From assembly GCA_016932815.1 (NCBI GenBank), contig JAFGCC010000013.1, forward strand, positions 1-64,000: DNA of 64,000 nt. Reading direction: 5' to 3'. This DNA comes from Microcaldota archaeon (GTDB taxonomy: Archaea; Micrarchaeota; Micrarchaeia; Anstonellales; Bilamarchaeaceae). Positions 24,830 through 33,189 of this stretch are shown piece after piece. Position numbers and translations under genes: made by a program. The notes under the pieces are model-generated. The model made no database searches. It was given only the letters and a program-made list of their open reading frames with translations, and was not told the DNA's origin. Position 1 is the first letter of the stretch. Every line of letters begins with the position of its first letter.

Positions 24830-25015
24830 ATGCTGGAAAATTTTGGTATAGATACCTGCTGGTACGAATATGAGCGGAAAAACCCCAATCATAAGAGGAA
24901 CTATCATCTAATAATCTGCAACAAAAAAAGTAGATACAATTTTTTAAATAGAATAGGTCTTAATCACACGGAGAAGCTAAGAAAATTAGTTGCTCAATTT
25001 GCCGACGTCGCATAA
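24830..25015 (+). pseudogene. Remnant of a LAGLIDADG-type homing endonuclease
   Basis: A 61-aa open frame squeezed between a repeat and tRNA-Ser, with a much higher A+T content than neighbouring genes. The sequence resembles the last part of LAGLIDADG endonucleases: FGIDTCWYEYE, then YHLIICNKKSRYNFLNRIG and HTEKLRKL. No LAGLIDADG motif itself remains. It overlaps the tRNA-Ser 5' end by 15 bases. Probably a decayed fragment of an intron- or intein-type element. Confidence 0.5.
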
Positions 25016-25083
25016 CCCGGTAGTGCGTCGGATTCGAAACCCGATTCCGCAAGGAATTGCAGGTTCAAATCCTGCCGTCGGCG
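25001..25083 (+). tRNA. tRNA-Ser (CGA)
   Basis: Type II tRNA: acceptor GCCGACG/CGTCGGC, loop TTCGAAA (anticodon CGA), long variable arm TTCC-GCAA-GGAA, T-arm GCAGG-TTCAAAT-CCTGC. The closing anticodon-stem position appears as an A-C mismatch. Confidence 0.92.
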
Positions 25084-25088
25084 AAAAT

Positions 25089-25161
25089 GCCTCCGTAGCT
25101 CAACGGTAGTAGCGATCGCTTCGTAAGCGATAGGTTGAGGGTTCAAATCCCTCCGGGGGCT
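25089..25161 (+). tRNA. tRNA-Thr (CGT)
   Basis: Acceptor GCCTCCG/CGGGGGC (one T-G pair), anticodon stem ATCGC/GCGAT with loop TTCGTAA (anticodon CGT), T-arm GAGGG-TTCAAAT-CCCTC. Five bases after tRNA-Ser, so likely co-transcribed. Its last base touches the stop codon of the convergent hydrolase. Confidence 0.94.
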
Positions 25162-25721
25162 CACAATTCCGCAACCAGCTCCGAGAGTTCTGGAAAACTG
25201 GTGTAGCCCGCTTTTTCGTTGAAGTGCCCAGCATCCTTTACTAGGATTAATTCTGCCCCCAGTCTCCGGGCAAGTTCTTTTTCCAGTTCTAGGGGGACGT
25301 ACGGGTCGTTTTCCGAAGCATACATGTAGAAGGCTCCGCAGTTTTCGCGTATTTTTTCCCAGTTGAACCCCTTTTCCATAAAGCTAGCATTTATGGAATC
25401 AAATTCCGGGATTCCCAGCTTCCCGATGAATCCCGCAACGAAAACGCACGCTTTCACCCTCACTTCCAGGATTTCAAGGAGGGAGAGCACAAACGCAGGG
25501 CCCATGCTATGGGCAACGAAAACCGTATCAGAATCAATTTCACCAAGATAGGGGCGCATAACCTCCATCCAGGAATCAAGGGAATGTCTTTTGGGCGTGG
25601 GGAATGCGGGGACTAAAACACTGTGCCCAAGCTTCTCGAGTTCCAGCTTCAGCCATGGAAACCAGTTTTCCTGCGGATGCCCGCAAGCCCCATGGATGAT
25701 GAAGATGTTCACTGCCCTCAC
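25161..25721 (-). CDS. RBBP9/YdeN-type serine hydrolase
   Basis: 186 aa alpha/beta hydrolase. IIHGACGHPQENWFPWL is the family's N-terminal HG loop, VAHSMG carries the nucleophile Ser, ASENDPYVP the Asp and KDAGHFN the His. Small size matches RBBP9/YdeN. Substrate unknown. The GTG start overlaps the stop of the upstream gene (GTGA), indicating an operon with the hypothetical protein at 25718-26209. Confidence 0.85.
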   Translation of the reverse strand: MRAVNIFIIHGACGHPQENWFPWLKLELEKLGHSVLVPAFPTPKRHSLDSWMEVMRPYLGEIDSDTVFVAHSMGPAFVLSLLEILEVRVKACVFVAGFIGKLGIPEFDSINASFMEKGFNWEKIRENCGAFYMYASENDPYVPLELEKELARRLGAELILVKDAGHFNEKAGYTSFPELSELVAEL

Positions 25722-26209
25722 TTTTCCATGTTCTCAAAAAAGCGGCGTATGGTATCCCGGTTGTTTCCCGCGTATTTTACATAGAGCATGAGCCTTGAAA
25801 ATACCTTCTTGGGCAGGAAATTCATGAGGTCTTCTGCCTTCACTTTGGGATTTCCCTCTAGGACTTCCATGATTTCGTTTATCTTCTTGCTGTTTGAGCG
25901 CTTTACCCTGTTGGTGTATTTCCTGCGGGTTTTCACCTTCTCAATTTCATCCCAGAGGCAGGTGGCTTTTCCCAGCATGAACAATTCGTAGAGCTGGAAG
26001 CGCTCTTCCTGGGGAAGCGCATCGAAGTCTTCTTTTTCCCCATTGAACTTCCTGCGCAGGTGCGGGATATAAGTATAGACCGTCTGCTCGCGGTGCTTGG
26101 CCTCAAGCTCGTAATAGTGGTCTTCGTGGAAAGGGGGCACGGTTTCCCTGGCATTCGGGAAAGATGAAAGATTCTGTGCCGATTCTTCCTTGGTTTTTTG
26201 AGCGAGCAT
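25718..26209 (-). CDS. Hypothetical helical protein
   Basis: 163 aa from ATG 26209; the track start at 26248 adds 13 residues. Not recognised. It is largely helical and basic in the middle (KVKTRRKYTNRVKRSNSKK), and the C-terminus resembles a small helical DNA/RNA-binding domain (LMNFLPKKVFSRLMLYVKY). No signal peptide or TM segment. It is translationally coupled to the serine hydrolase. No function assigned. Confidence 0.6.
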   Translation of the reverse strand: MLAQKTKEESAQNLSSFPNARETVPPFHEDHYYELEAKHREQTVYTYIPHLRRKFNGEKEDFDALPQEERFQLYELFMLGKATCLWDEIEKVKTRRKYTNRVKRSNSKKINEIMEVLEGNPKVKAEDLMNFLPKKVFSRLMLYVKYAGNNRDTIRRFFENMEK

Positions 26210-26263
26210 CCACACACCAATTTGGGGTAAGCATAAAGATACAAACAAAACCTTTTTAATGGA

Positions 26264-27334
26264 CTATTTCGGCACGAGGGTGCGGATAGGATGCAGGAGC
26301 AATCCCGGCCAAATCATGCGCATGGGGCTGTCCATGTTTCCCTCTTTTTCTAGGAATTCCTCCACCCTGAAAGCGGAAGCAATTGAGCCTATTGCGCGCA
26401 GCGAGGAGTCGCTAAGCCTCCCAAGCGCCCTGTGCATCTGGTAGTGCGCATCCAGGTCGTGCCCATATAGCGCCTTCCACGCATTCTCGTAATCTTTTGG
26501 GGAAGTGGCGTATTTTCCCGCGAGCTTTGCGCATTTGGTCCCGAATACCACCCCGCCCCCGGTAGTGGATTTCACCTGCCCTGCGGCATCGCCCACCAGG
26601 AGAATGTTCCTGCGGGAAGCTGATAGGGCGGTTTTCCTCCTCCTCTCAAGGGGTATTACCGAATACCTCCTCTCTTTTGGGATGGAGGTTCCAATCAGCC
26701 TGGAGAGGCAATCAAGCGCCGCATCCGGATTGCTTGGGAGGACGCAGCCAACTCCTGCTTCCGCATATTCTTCGTTGTGCGGGATTACCCACCCAAAAAA
26801 GCCCGGGAACTTGTCGTTTGAGAGGAAAACCCGCACGTAATCCTTGAATTGGCCATCGTGCCGGATTGTCGCCTGGGCGGTGCCGGCAAACCTCCTTATT
26901 TTCGGGAATCCAAAATGCGAAGCGACCATGGAGCCTGGCCCGTCCGCGCCTATTATGCTGCCTTCGCCAAATGGGGGAAGAGCCCTTTTTCCGCAAAAGA
27001 GCTTCGCGCCTTCATCTTGTGCCTTCTGTGCCAGTGATGCATCAAAGCCTTCGCGGTCTATAACGTATGCTATGTCCCTTCCCGAATCCACTTTGAGCTT
27101 GTATCCTGCGCAGTCGAAGATTGCGCCGCGGATTTTATTTAACGCGTGCTTCTTGTAATTGGTAAATCCGCTCAATGATTCTAGGCCCTCCTTGGAAATC
27201 AGGCCTGAGCATCTAACATTCTCCCCGGGAGTTTCCTTCTGCTCGTAAATATGCACGCTGTGCCCGCACTCTAGGGCGGAGATTGCCGCAACAGAGCCGC
27301 ACGGGCCTGCGCCTATCACCCTCAGGGGGACCAT
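26264..27334 (-). CDS. Geranylgeranyl reductase family FAD-dependent oxidoreductase
   Basis: 356 aa. VIGAGPCGSVAAISA is the FAD dinucleotide-binding motif, ENVRCSGLIS the Cys-containing GGR signature, IGADGPGSMVA and LLVGDAAGQVKSTTGGG further FAD-contacting motifs. In archaea these enzymes saturate the isoprenoid chains of digeranylgeranylglycerophospholipids. The length is somewhat short compared with about 390-400 aa. A CTTTTATC box about 26 bases upstream of ATG suggests a leaderless mRNA. Confidence 0.86.
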   Translation of the reverse strand: MVPLRVIGAGPCGSVAAISALECGHSVHIYEQKETPGENVRCSGLISKEGLESLSGFTNYKKHALNKIRGAIFDCAGYKLKVDSGRDIAYVIDREGFDASLAQKAQDEGAKLFCGKRALPPFGEGSIIGADGPGSMVASHFGFPKIRRFAGTAQATIRHDGQFKDYVRVFLSNDKFPGFFGWVIPHNEEYAEAGVGCVLPSNPDAALDCLSRLIGTSIPKERRYSVIPLERRRKTALSASRRNILLVGDAAGQVKSTTGGGVVFGTKCAKLAGKYATSPKDYENAWKALYGHDLDAHYQMHRALGRLSDSSLRAIGSIASAFRVEEFLEKEGNMDSPMRMIWPGLLLHPIRTLVPK

Positions 27335-27367
27335 GGATTAGGATTGCAGCAAAAAGATAAAAGAGGA

Positions 27368-28036
27368 TTACCCTACCGCAGAAGGCGCCTGCTCTGGGGT
27401 TTCCTGCACTGGGGCGGCTGACCCGGAGGCCTGTGGGCGCTGCAGGAAGCTTATTTTGCCTGAGATAGCGGCTGTGTCCTGCAGTACTTTATTAAGAGCA
27501 CTGCCCTCTAAGTAATCAGATACCTGTTCAAGGAATTCCTTTAGCTTAATGAGGCCTGCTGCTTCCTTGGTAAGATTCTCCGCGCTGCCCGGGCGGAAGA
27601 TTGCCGCCTTTACTGCGCACCTTGCCGAGAAAGCGAGGATTGCCGCTTCAGCGCGGGAGATTATCCTTATTTTCTGCATGAGCGCTGGCGCATCCGCGGA
27701 ACTATCGGAACCCTTGGAGATATCCATGAGCCTCTTAAAATCGTTCATCCAGAGAACCAGGTCCATCCTCTGCGCTTTTGGAAGATCCGAGAAATAAACC
27801 GAAAGCCTCCTCTCAAGCACCCTGTTGGCTTCCTTGCCTGCCTCCCAGGAGCGCCTTAGCTCAAGCAAGTCCCTGCTTTGTATCTGGGCAGTACCCCTTG
27901 CAGGCTCGGCCTTGGGGCGCCTGGACTGGAACAATCTTGCAACCCTTGAGAACACGCCCTCCCGCCTGGTGGTGGGGGGCTCCGGCACTATTGCCTTCCT
28001 GCTCTGGAACGTGATTTGCTTCTGCGGTGAGTTCAT
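27368..28036 (-). CDS. Hypothetical protein, second gene of an unknown operon
   Basis: 222 aa, not recognised. The N-terminal 45 residues are basic and Pro/Ser rich, residues 50-190 are helical (e.g. RSWEAGKEANRVLERRLSVYFS), and the tail is Pro/Gln/Ala rich. No TM helix. It has a strong ribosome-binding site (AAGGAGG, eight bases before ATG) and follows the 28078-29697 gene after 41 bases, so both are probably co-expressed. Confidence 0.65.
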   Translation of the reverse strand: MNSPQKQITFQSRKAIVPEPPTTRREGVFSRVARLFQSRRPKAEPARGTAQIQSRDLLELRRSWEAGKEANRVLERRLSVYFSDLPKAQRMDLVLWMNDFKRLMDISKGSDSSADAPALMQKIRIISRAEAAILAFSARCAVKAAIFRPGSAENLTKEAAGLIKLKEFLEQVSDYLEGSALNKVLQDTAAISGKISFLQRPQASGSAAPVQETPEQAPSAVG

Positions 28037-28077
28037 TTTGATTCCTCCTTGTGTTAGTTTATGGTTGTTTCTTATAT

Positions 28078-29697
28078 TTAAATGTTTTGGCCCGTGTTGC
28101 CCTGCTGCGCTTCGGTTATTGTCCTTATGTAGCCGGGAATCTGCCCTATATTGGTTAGGATACCGCCTCCCAATCCCTGGTCATAGGTATCCAGCACAAT
28201 GTACATTTCCTCCATCAGGGAGACATTCATCTTCTCTATGGTGCCTTCTGGCAGCTGCCCGCTTACTGCCTTCTCAAGCGTGCCGGAGAGCGAAGCCGAA
28301 ACGCCATCTATGGCAAGAACCACCTTGTCATTCGACAGTATTCTGGATGCCTGCTCGTATGCATCCGTCCCATTCTTAGCGGATTCGAGAAGCCCCACGA
28401 AAACGGGCACCCATTTATTGGGATTCATGCTCATAGACACCTTGCCCATGAACTCTATTATCTTCTCCTCGGTGGCCTGGGGGGCCGCGTTTCCATCCAT
28501 CCACGCTTCTAGGGCATCGGACATATAACTTCCTATGCGCGATTTCGGCGCGTCGCTAATCCTGCGCCCGCAGTCCATGACCGAAGGGTATACGCTGGGC
28601 TTCTCCTGGGGCTTTCCGAACTTGCCTGCTACCTTGGCTGGGATGTACGCTAGCGCACTGGCAATCGCGCCCGCTACGCCATAAACCGCCGCCTGTATCC
28701 TGCCAGGCGCCTTCTGTGCAGCCTGCGCCGTAGCGGCCTGCTCCCTGGTTTCCAGCTGTGCCGGGGCCTGGGCGTTCCTGCGGTTTTTTACAAAGTTCTT
28801 TATCCTTCCCGCAAGCGGAATTCCGTCTGGAAGGAAGTAGGATATCAGCCTGATGGAAGCGAACCCTATTATCGCAAGCGAGCTTCCCGTGCCAAAGCAA
28901 TTGATTGCCCCTTCGGTTGTGCCCGGGGCAGAGGAATCCATGAAGCGGCTAACATCCGAAACGATGTTGGGAAGCCCCAGGAACAATGCCGAAGTCGAAA
29001 ACCTGTTCGCAATCTTTTTGAGCGAGCCCCTGTTGAATGCCGCAGAGAGCACGCAGGCTCCCGCGCACACATACGAGGCTACGGTCCCGAAACCGGCAAG
29101 CAGATCCATGCTTGCAAAGCTGCCGATTTTTTCTGCTGCAAAATTGTAAACGTCCCTGAGGTTGGACATGAACGCGCTTCCCACATTGCCAAGCGAGAGG
29201 TCCGGGGACTGCTGGTACGCTGAAGCCCCGCCGTTTACCGCTGCGCCCCCTGCTGCAATACGCAGGATTCCCCTCCAGTACCTCAAAGGCGCAGTTATGA
29301 GCCAGGTTACCGGGGAAACAGTTGACCTTACGGGGCTGCCAGTAATTGCGGAATGGAACTTTTCAAGCGCCTTCTGGAACCGGGACTTTTCCTCAAGTTC
29401 CGAGAAATCCGCGGAATCGGTGAGGGAAGGGTGGATTTCCGCAGGCTGGGCACATGAACCATCCATACGGCTTGCCATGCTAACATATTCCGAAGGCAAC
29501 GGGGAATTGCATCCCATGGGGCCTTCGGAGCTGTTCCTGCTCTGCAGCACACTCGTGAGCGTAGCTACCTGCTGTTCAAGTTCTGCGATTCTCCTCGCAT
29601 CATTAATATTAGTTGGGGGGGCGGAAACCCGCTTCTGCCCTCCGCCTGCACCGTCTCCTCCTCTGCCGTTATTATTTCCATTTTTAGACATAAACAT
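28078..29697 (-). CDS. Hypothetical protein with hydrophobic helices and Gly/Asn-rich N-terminus
   Basis: 539 aa from ATG 29697, which has GGAG six bases upstream. Residues 1-30 are Gly/Asn rich and a short coiled coil follows (RIAELEQQVATLTSVL). Residues about 140-300 contain several hydrophobic stretches (YVCAGACVLSAAF, LAIIGFASIRLISYFL) that may be membrane segments. The C-terminal 170 residues are helical and soluble. The helix-rich, Ala/Gly-rich make-up is seen in membrane-associated structural proteins, but no family is recognised. Confidence 0.65.
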   Translation of the reverse strand: MFMSKNGNNNGRGGDGAGGGQKRVSAPPTNINDARRIAELEQQVATLTSVLQSRNSSEGPMGCNSPLPSEYVSMASRMDGSCAQPAEIHPSLTDSADFSELEEKSRFQKALEKFHSAITGSPVRSTVSPVTWLITAPLRYWRGILRIAAGGAAVNGGASAYQQSPDLSLGNVGSAFMSNLRDVYNFAAEKIGSFASMDLLAGFGTVASYVCAGACVLSAAFNRGSLKKIANRFSTSALFLGLPNIVSDVSRFMDSSAPGTTEGAINCFGTGSSLAIIGFASIRLISYFLPDGIPLAGRIKNFVKNRRNAQAPAQLETREQAATAQAAQKAPGRIQAAVYGVAGAIASALAYIPAKVAGKFGKPQEKPSVYPSVMDCGRRISDAPKSRIGSYMSDALEAWMDGNAAPQATEEKIIEFMGKVSMSMNPNKWVPVFVGLLESAKNGTDAYEQASRILSNDKVVLAIDGVSASLSGTLEKAVSGQLPEGTIEKMNVSLMEEMYIVLDTYDQGLGGGILTNIGQIPGYIRTITEAQQGNTGQNI

Positions 29698-29700
29698 CAA

Positions 29701-29848
29701 CTACTCCTAGTGGTTATTATTGGGATAAGATGTGTTTAAAAAGGTATGCTTGTGTGTTATTCTCCCCAAGAGCACCCCATGAACGGATGTATGAGGTGGA
29801 TACACGATTTTAAAACGTTTTGCGCACAATAAGGGATACGCTTTTAGC
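29701..29848. other. Intergenic: promoters of the 28-29.7 kb operon and tRNA-Gly
   Basis: Contains a minus-strand CCTTTTTAAAC box near 29733-29743 for the hypothetical operon and an AT-rich GATTTTAAAACG near 29804-29815 that could serve tRNA-Gly(GCC). No gene is seen. Confidence 0.4.
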
Positions 29849-29920
29849 GCGGCCGTAGTCTAGTGGCTATGATTCGAGATTGCCAATTTCGAGGCCCGGG
29901 TTCAATTCCCGGCGGCCGCA
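29849..29920 (+). tRNA. tRNA-Gly (GCC)
   Basis: Acceptor GCGGCCG/CGGCCGC, anticodon stem CGAGA/TTTCG with loop TTGCCAA (anticodon GCC), T-arm CCGGG-TTCAATT-CCCGG, discriminator A. Confidence 0.93.
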
Positions 29921-30003
29921 CTTTTCCCGCTTAGCCTTCAGGCTAGGCTGGAATGGCTGCTGGGAAAAGTGTGGCGTATTCGCCGAAGGCGAATCTGAGC
30001 CGC
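29921..30003 (+). other. Two stem-loops downstream of tRNA-Gly(GCC)
   Basis: CTTTTCCC (29921-29928) pairs with GGGAAAAG (29962-29969) around an inner AGCC-TTCA-GGCT hairpin. Next comes TGTGGC...GCCGCA enclosing ATTCGCC-GAA-GGCGAAT (29978-29994). The plan (outer stem, inner short hairpin) recalls the hairpin repeats near other tRNAs but the sequence differs. Possibly a trailer or small RNA. Confidence 0.4.
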
Positions 30004-30089
30004 ATCCCCCCTTTCTTTATGGTAGCAATATTCCCGGAAACCGTTAGGGTTTTATAGGCAATCTGAGAAGCGCACAATCGGTTGTTCGC

Positions 30090-30413
30090 ATGGAAGAAAA
30101 CTCCGAGACGGATTTTGATGGCGAGGAGGAGCTCTTAAGCTTCGTGGAAATGCGCGTTAGGCAGGTAAACAGCGAGCTTGACGACCTTGAGCGCGTGCAG
30201 GCATCCGAGCAGCCAGAGGAGTTTGAGAGGCGCAGGCAGAAAATAGAAAAGGGCGTTTTGAGGCTCAGGGACATAATCCAGGCAAACTACGTGAAATTCG
30301 CAGGGGGAGAAGAAAAGATTGAAAATTGGGAGGAAATCGACATGTATTCTTCTACCGTAACCCTCCTAGAGCGCCTAACCGAAATCACGGACACCAATAC
30401 GGTGGGAGTTTAG
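30090..30413 (+). CDS. Small acidic hypothetical protein
   Basis: 107 aa, very acidic at the N-terminus (EENSETDFDGEEELL), then a predicted coiled coil or helical hairpin (QVNSELDDLERVQ ... RRRQKIEKGVLRLRDII). No recognised domain, signal peptide or TM segment. It lies between two tRNA genes. Confidence 0.6.
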   Translation: MEENSETDFDGEEELLSFVEMRVRQVNSELDDLERVQASEQPEEFERRRQKIEKGVLRLRDIIQANYVKFAGGEEKIENWEEIDMYSSTVTLLERLTEITDTNTVGV

Positions 30414-30482
30414 TTTATAAAGAAGAGCCATTCTATTTATTCCTCCCTTAATAGCACGAAAAAGATATGGGTGCTTACACCC

Positions 30483-30580
30483 CATAATGCTTTTTCTTTG
30501 GGGGAACCGGCCCTTTCTTTCTTGAAGCTCGCTTCAAGAGATGCAACCGGAGGTTGCACAGATTTGCAAAAAGAAAGGGC
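30483..30580 (+). repeat. Hairpin repeat, copy B (type A hairpins)
   Basis: CATAATGCTTTTTCTTTGGG, then CCCTTTCTTTC, hairpin TTGAAGC-TC-GCTTCAA, linker GAGA, hairpin TGCAACC-GGA-GGTTGCA, and GCAAAAAGAAAGGG closing the outer stem. It ends six bases before tRNA-Leu and shares its inner hairpins with copy A. Confidence 0.85.
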
Positions 30581-30586
30581 AGATAT

Positions 30587-30670
30587 GCAGGGGTTGCCGA
30601 GTGGCCAAAGGCGCCAGGTTCAGGGCCTGGTCGGTTAGTCCGTTCGAGGGTTCGAATCCCTTCCCCTGCA
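30587..30670 (+). tRNA. tRNA-Leu (CAG)
   Basis: Type II tRNA: acceptor GCAGGGG/CCCCTGC, anticodon stem CCAGG/CCTGG with loop TTCAGGG (anticodon CAG), extended variable arm, T-arm GAGGG-TTCGAAT-CCCTT with one G-T pair. Confidence 0.93.
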
Positions 30671-30705
30671 TAAAATCCTAATAAGATGTTTTGAGATGAG
30701 GCCAC

Positions 30706-31407
30706 ATGAAAATAAAGGATGCCATAATCAGGGTCGTTGACTGCGAAACCACGGGGCTAAATCCAAAAGAAGACAGGGTAATAGAAGTCGCCAGGGTGGA
30801 CATGAACTACGAGTCCGGCATCGTTGATTCCAGTTCTTCGCTAATAGACCCGGAAAGGGACATCCCGATAGGCTCCATGGTGGTGCACCACATAACCAAC
30901 AAGATGGTGGAGGGCGCTCCTAAGCTGGAGGAGGTGTGGCCAGGTTTCAGAGAAGGGAACTTCCATGCGATGGCGGCCCACAATGCGGAATTTGATTTTG
31001 CCTTCCTCAAAACGGATGCGCCTTATCTCTGCACCATGAGGCTGGCCCAGCACCTATGGCCGGGGCTAGAATCCTACAAGAACCAGTATCTCAGGTATTA
31101 CCTCGGGATTGAGGAAGTGGGGGCGGACGTGCCGATGCACAGGGCGATGGGGGATACCACCGTTACCGCCCTCATACTTCATAGGATGCTAAAAATCGTA
31201 GTGGAGGAGAAGGGCATTGGGGACCTTGAGCGGCTAATTGAATGGGCAAATGAACCGGTATTGCTTGATAAGTGCTGGTTTGGCAAGCATTATGGGCAGA
31301 AATGGAGCGAGGTTCCCAAGGACTACCTTAGGTGGATGAAAACGAACAACGTCCGGATGGACGATGCCAACATGGCCCACACGGTGGAGCATTACCTTAA
31401 TATATGA
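30706..31407 (+). CDS. DnaQ-like 3'-5' exonuclease with C-terminal DUF3820-like segment
   Basis: 233 aa. Exo I VDCETTG, Exo II AHNAEFD and Exo III HRAMGDT give the full DEDDh set for two-metal nuclease activity. Residues about 185-215 (FGKHYGQKWSEVPKDYLRWM) resemble the DUF3820/QSregVF_b motif often attached to such exonucleases. It could act in DNA repair, proofreading or RNA trimming; no polymerase gene is adjacent. Confidence 0.87.
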   Translation: MKIKDAIIRVVDCETTGLNPKEDRVIEVARVDMNYESGIVDSSSSLIDPERDIPIGSMVVHHITNKMVEGAPKLEEVWPGFREGNFHAMAAHNAEFDFAFLKTDAPYLCTMRLAQHLWPGLESYKNQYLRYYLGIEEVGADVPMHRAMGDTTVTALILHRMLKIVVEEKGIGDLERLIEWANEPVLLDKCWFGKHYGQKWSEVPKDYLRWMKTNNVRMDDANMAHTVEHYLNI

Positions 31408-31450
31408 GGCATGAAAAAGAGCATTGCCCAGCACGCACAGGGGAAGAAAA

Positions 31451-32434
31451 ATGGTTTCTATAAAAGTTGAAAAGCTCACAAAGAGCTTCGGGGATTTTAC
31501 CGCAGTAAATGACGTATCGTTTAGCATAGGCAAGGGCGAGGTCTTCGGGCTGCTGGGCCCAAACGGCGCGGGCAAGACCACCACCATCTCCATGCTCGCC
31601 ACGCTCCTCCCTGCTACTTCCGGAAAAGCGGAGATAGAGGGAAAAAGCATAACTTCAGACCAAGACGGAGTCCGCAAATCAATCGGGATAGTGTTCCAGG
31701 ACCAGAGCCTGGATGATGAACTTACCGCCTATGAAAACATGGACCTCCACGGCAGGCTATATAGGATGGAGGGAAAATTAAGGAAGGAGCGCGCACTTGA
31801 ATTGCTAAAATTAGTGGAGCTAGAAGGGAGGAAAGACGACCTGGTAAAAACCTTCTCCGGGGGAATGCGGAGGAGGCTGGAGATTGCGCGCGGGCTCCTG
31901 CACAGGCCGAAGGTCCTATTCCTGGATGAGCCTACGCTGGGGCTTGACCCGCAGACGAGGAACAAGCTCTGGGAATACATAGCGCAGCTAAATGAGGCGC
32001 AGAAGATAACCGTAATACTCACGACGCATTACATGGAGGAGGCGGACCGGCTCTGCAACCGCATTGCAATAATAGACCGGGGGAAGATAATAGCGGTGGG
32101 AACGCCATCCGAGCTAAAGGAGGGGATAGGAGGGGACGTGATAACGGTGAAATCCGAAAACCCCGAAGGGGTCTATGCGAGGCTCTCAAAGGAGAAGTGG
32201 GTAAAAAGAATCGAGAAGCACGATGGCTCTGTTACGGTAAACCTAGCGAATGCGGAAAAGCACATAGCGGGCATGGTGAAGATGCTAGACGGGCTTGAAA
32301 TTTCAACGTTATCCGTGCACAAGCCCACCCTAGAAGACGTCTTTTTGCACTTTACCGGAAGGACGATACGCGAAGAGGAAGCGGGCGCAAAAGAGGAGAT
32401 GCGCATGAGGCACCGGGTGTGGAGCAGGGGTTGA
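31451..32434 (+). CDS. ABC transporter ATP-binding protein, DrrA-like
   Basis: 327 aa from ATG 31451 (MVSIKVEKLTKSFGDF). Walker A GPNGAGKTTT, signature FSGGMRRRLEIARGL, Walker B VLFLDEPT and a downstream H-loop TTHYMEE. The roughly 90-residue C-terminal extension matches the DrrA/CcmA/NatA class of exporters. It pairs with the permease starting two bases after its stop. Cargo unknown: drug, lipid or glycan export. Confidence 0.93.
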   Translation: MVSIKVEKLTKSFGDFTAVNDVSFSIGKGEVFGLLGPNGAGKTTTISMLATLLPATSGKAEIEGKSITSDQDGVRKSIGIVFQDQSLDDELTAYENMDLHGRLYRMEGKLRKERALELLKLVELEGRKDDLVKTFSGGMRRRLEIARGLLHRPKVLFLDEPTLGLDPQTRNKLWEYIAQLNEAQKITVILTTHYMEEADRLCNRIAIIDRGKIIAVGTPSELKEGIGGDVITVKSENPEGVYARLSKEKWVKRIEKHDGSVTVNLANAEKHIAGMVKMLDGLEISTLSVHKPTLEDVFLHFTGRTIREEEAGAKEEMRMRHRVWSRG

Positions 32435-32435
32435 C

Positions 32436-33182
32436 ATGGACATAGTTTACACAATCTGGCTTCGAAGCATAAAGCGCTATTTGCGCTCAAAGAGCAGGAT
32501 AATAGGAAGCCTTGGGATGCCCCTTTTCTTCTTAGTAATAATGGGCTTTGGGCTAAATTCGGTCGTGGAGGTGCCAGAAGGCGGGGATTATGTGGGCTTC
32601 ATAATGCCGGGCATAATTGCCATGAGCATACTCTTTACCTCCATTTTCTCAGGCATACAAATCATCTGGGACAAGCAGTTCGGGTTCCTAAAGGAAACGC
32701 TGGTTGCGCCCGTTTCCAGGGTGGAAATAATGCTTGGGCAGACTGTGGGAGGGGCCACCACCTCATTGATACAAGGAGGGCTGATGCTGCTTCTTGCATT
32801 CGTTTTGGGGCTCAACCTAATCGGGCTAACCGGCCTGGGCATTGCGATAACTTTCATGGTGCTAATCGGGCTTGCCTTTACCGCGTTCGGGGTTGCAATC
32901 GCCTCCAAGATGGAGGACATGCACGGCTTCCAGTTGATAATGAATTTCGTGATTTTCCCCATCTTCGGGCTCTCCGGGGCGCTCTTCCCCCTAAGCGGGC
33001 TGCCGGAATGGGCAAGGCCCATAACGTATCTTGACCCATTGACCTACGGGGTTGAAGGAATAAGGTACGGGCTTAGCGGGGCTTCCCACATTGACCCCCT
33101 CCTGTGCTTCCTTGCACTAGGGGGATTCACGGTTGCCACGATATTGGTGGGAACGCACTTCTTTAGGAAAATAAAAATATGA
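32436..33182 (+). CDS. ABC-2 type permease, DrrB-like
   Basis: 248 aa with six TM helices, two before and four after the loop WDKQFGFLKETLVAPVSR, which is the ABC-2 signature contacting the ATPase. GALFPLSGLPEWARPITYLDPLTYG is also typical. Forms the exporter with the preceding ATPase. Confidence 0.92.
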   Translation: MDIVYTIWLRSIKRYLRSKSRIIGSLGMPLFFLVIMGFGLNSVVEVPEGGDYVGFIMPGIIAMSILFTSIFSGIQIIWDKQFGFLKETLVAPVSRVEIMLGQTVGGATTSLIQGGLMLLLAFVLGLNLIGLTGLGIAITFMVLIGLAFTAFGVAIASKMEDMHGFQLIMNFVIFPIFGLSGALFPLSGLPEWARPITYLDPLTYGVEGIRYGLSGASHIDPLLCFLALGGFTVATILVGTHFFRKIKI

Positions 33183-33189
33183 GGGCGGA

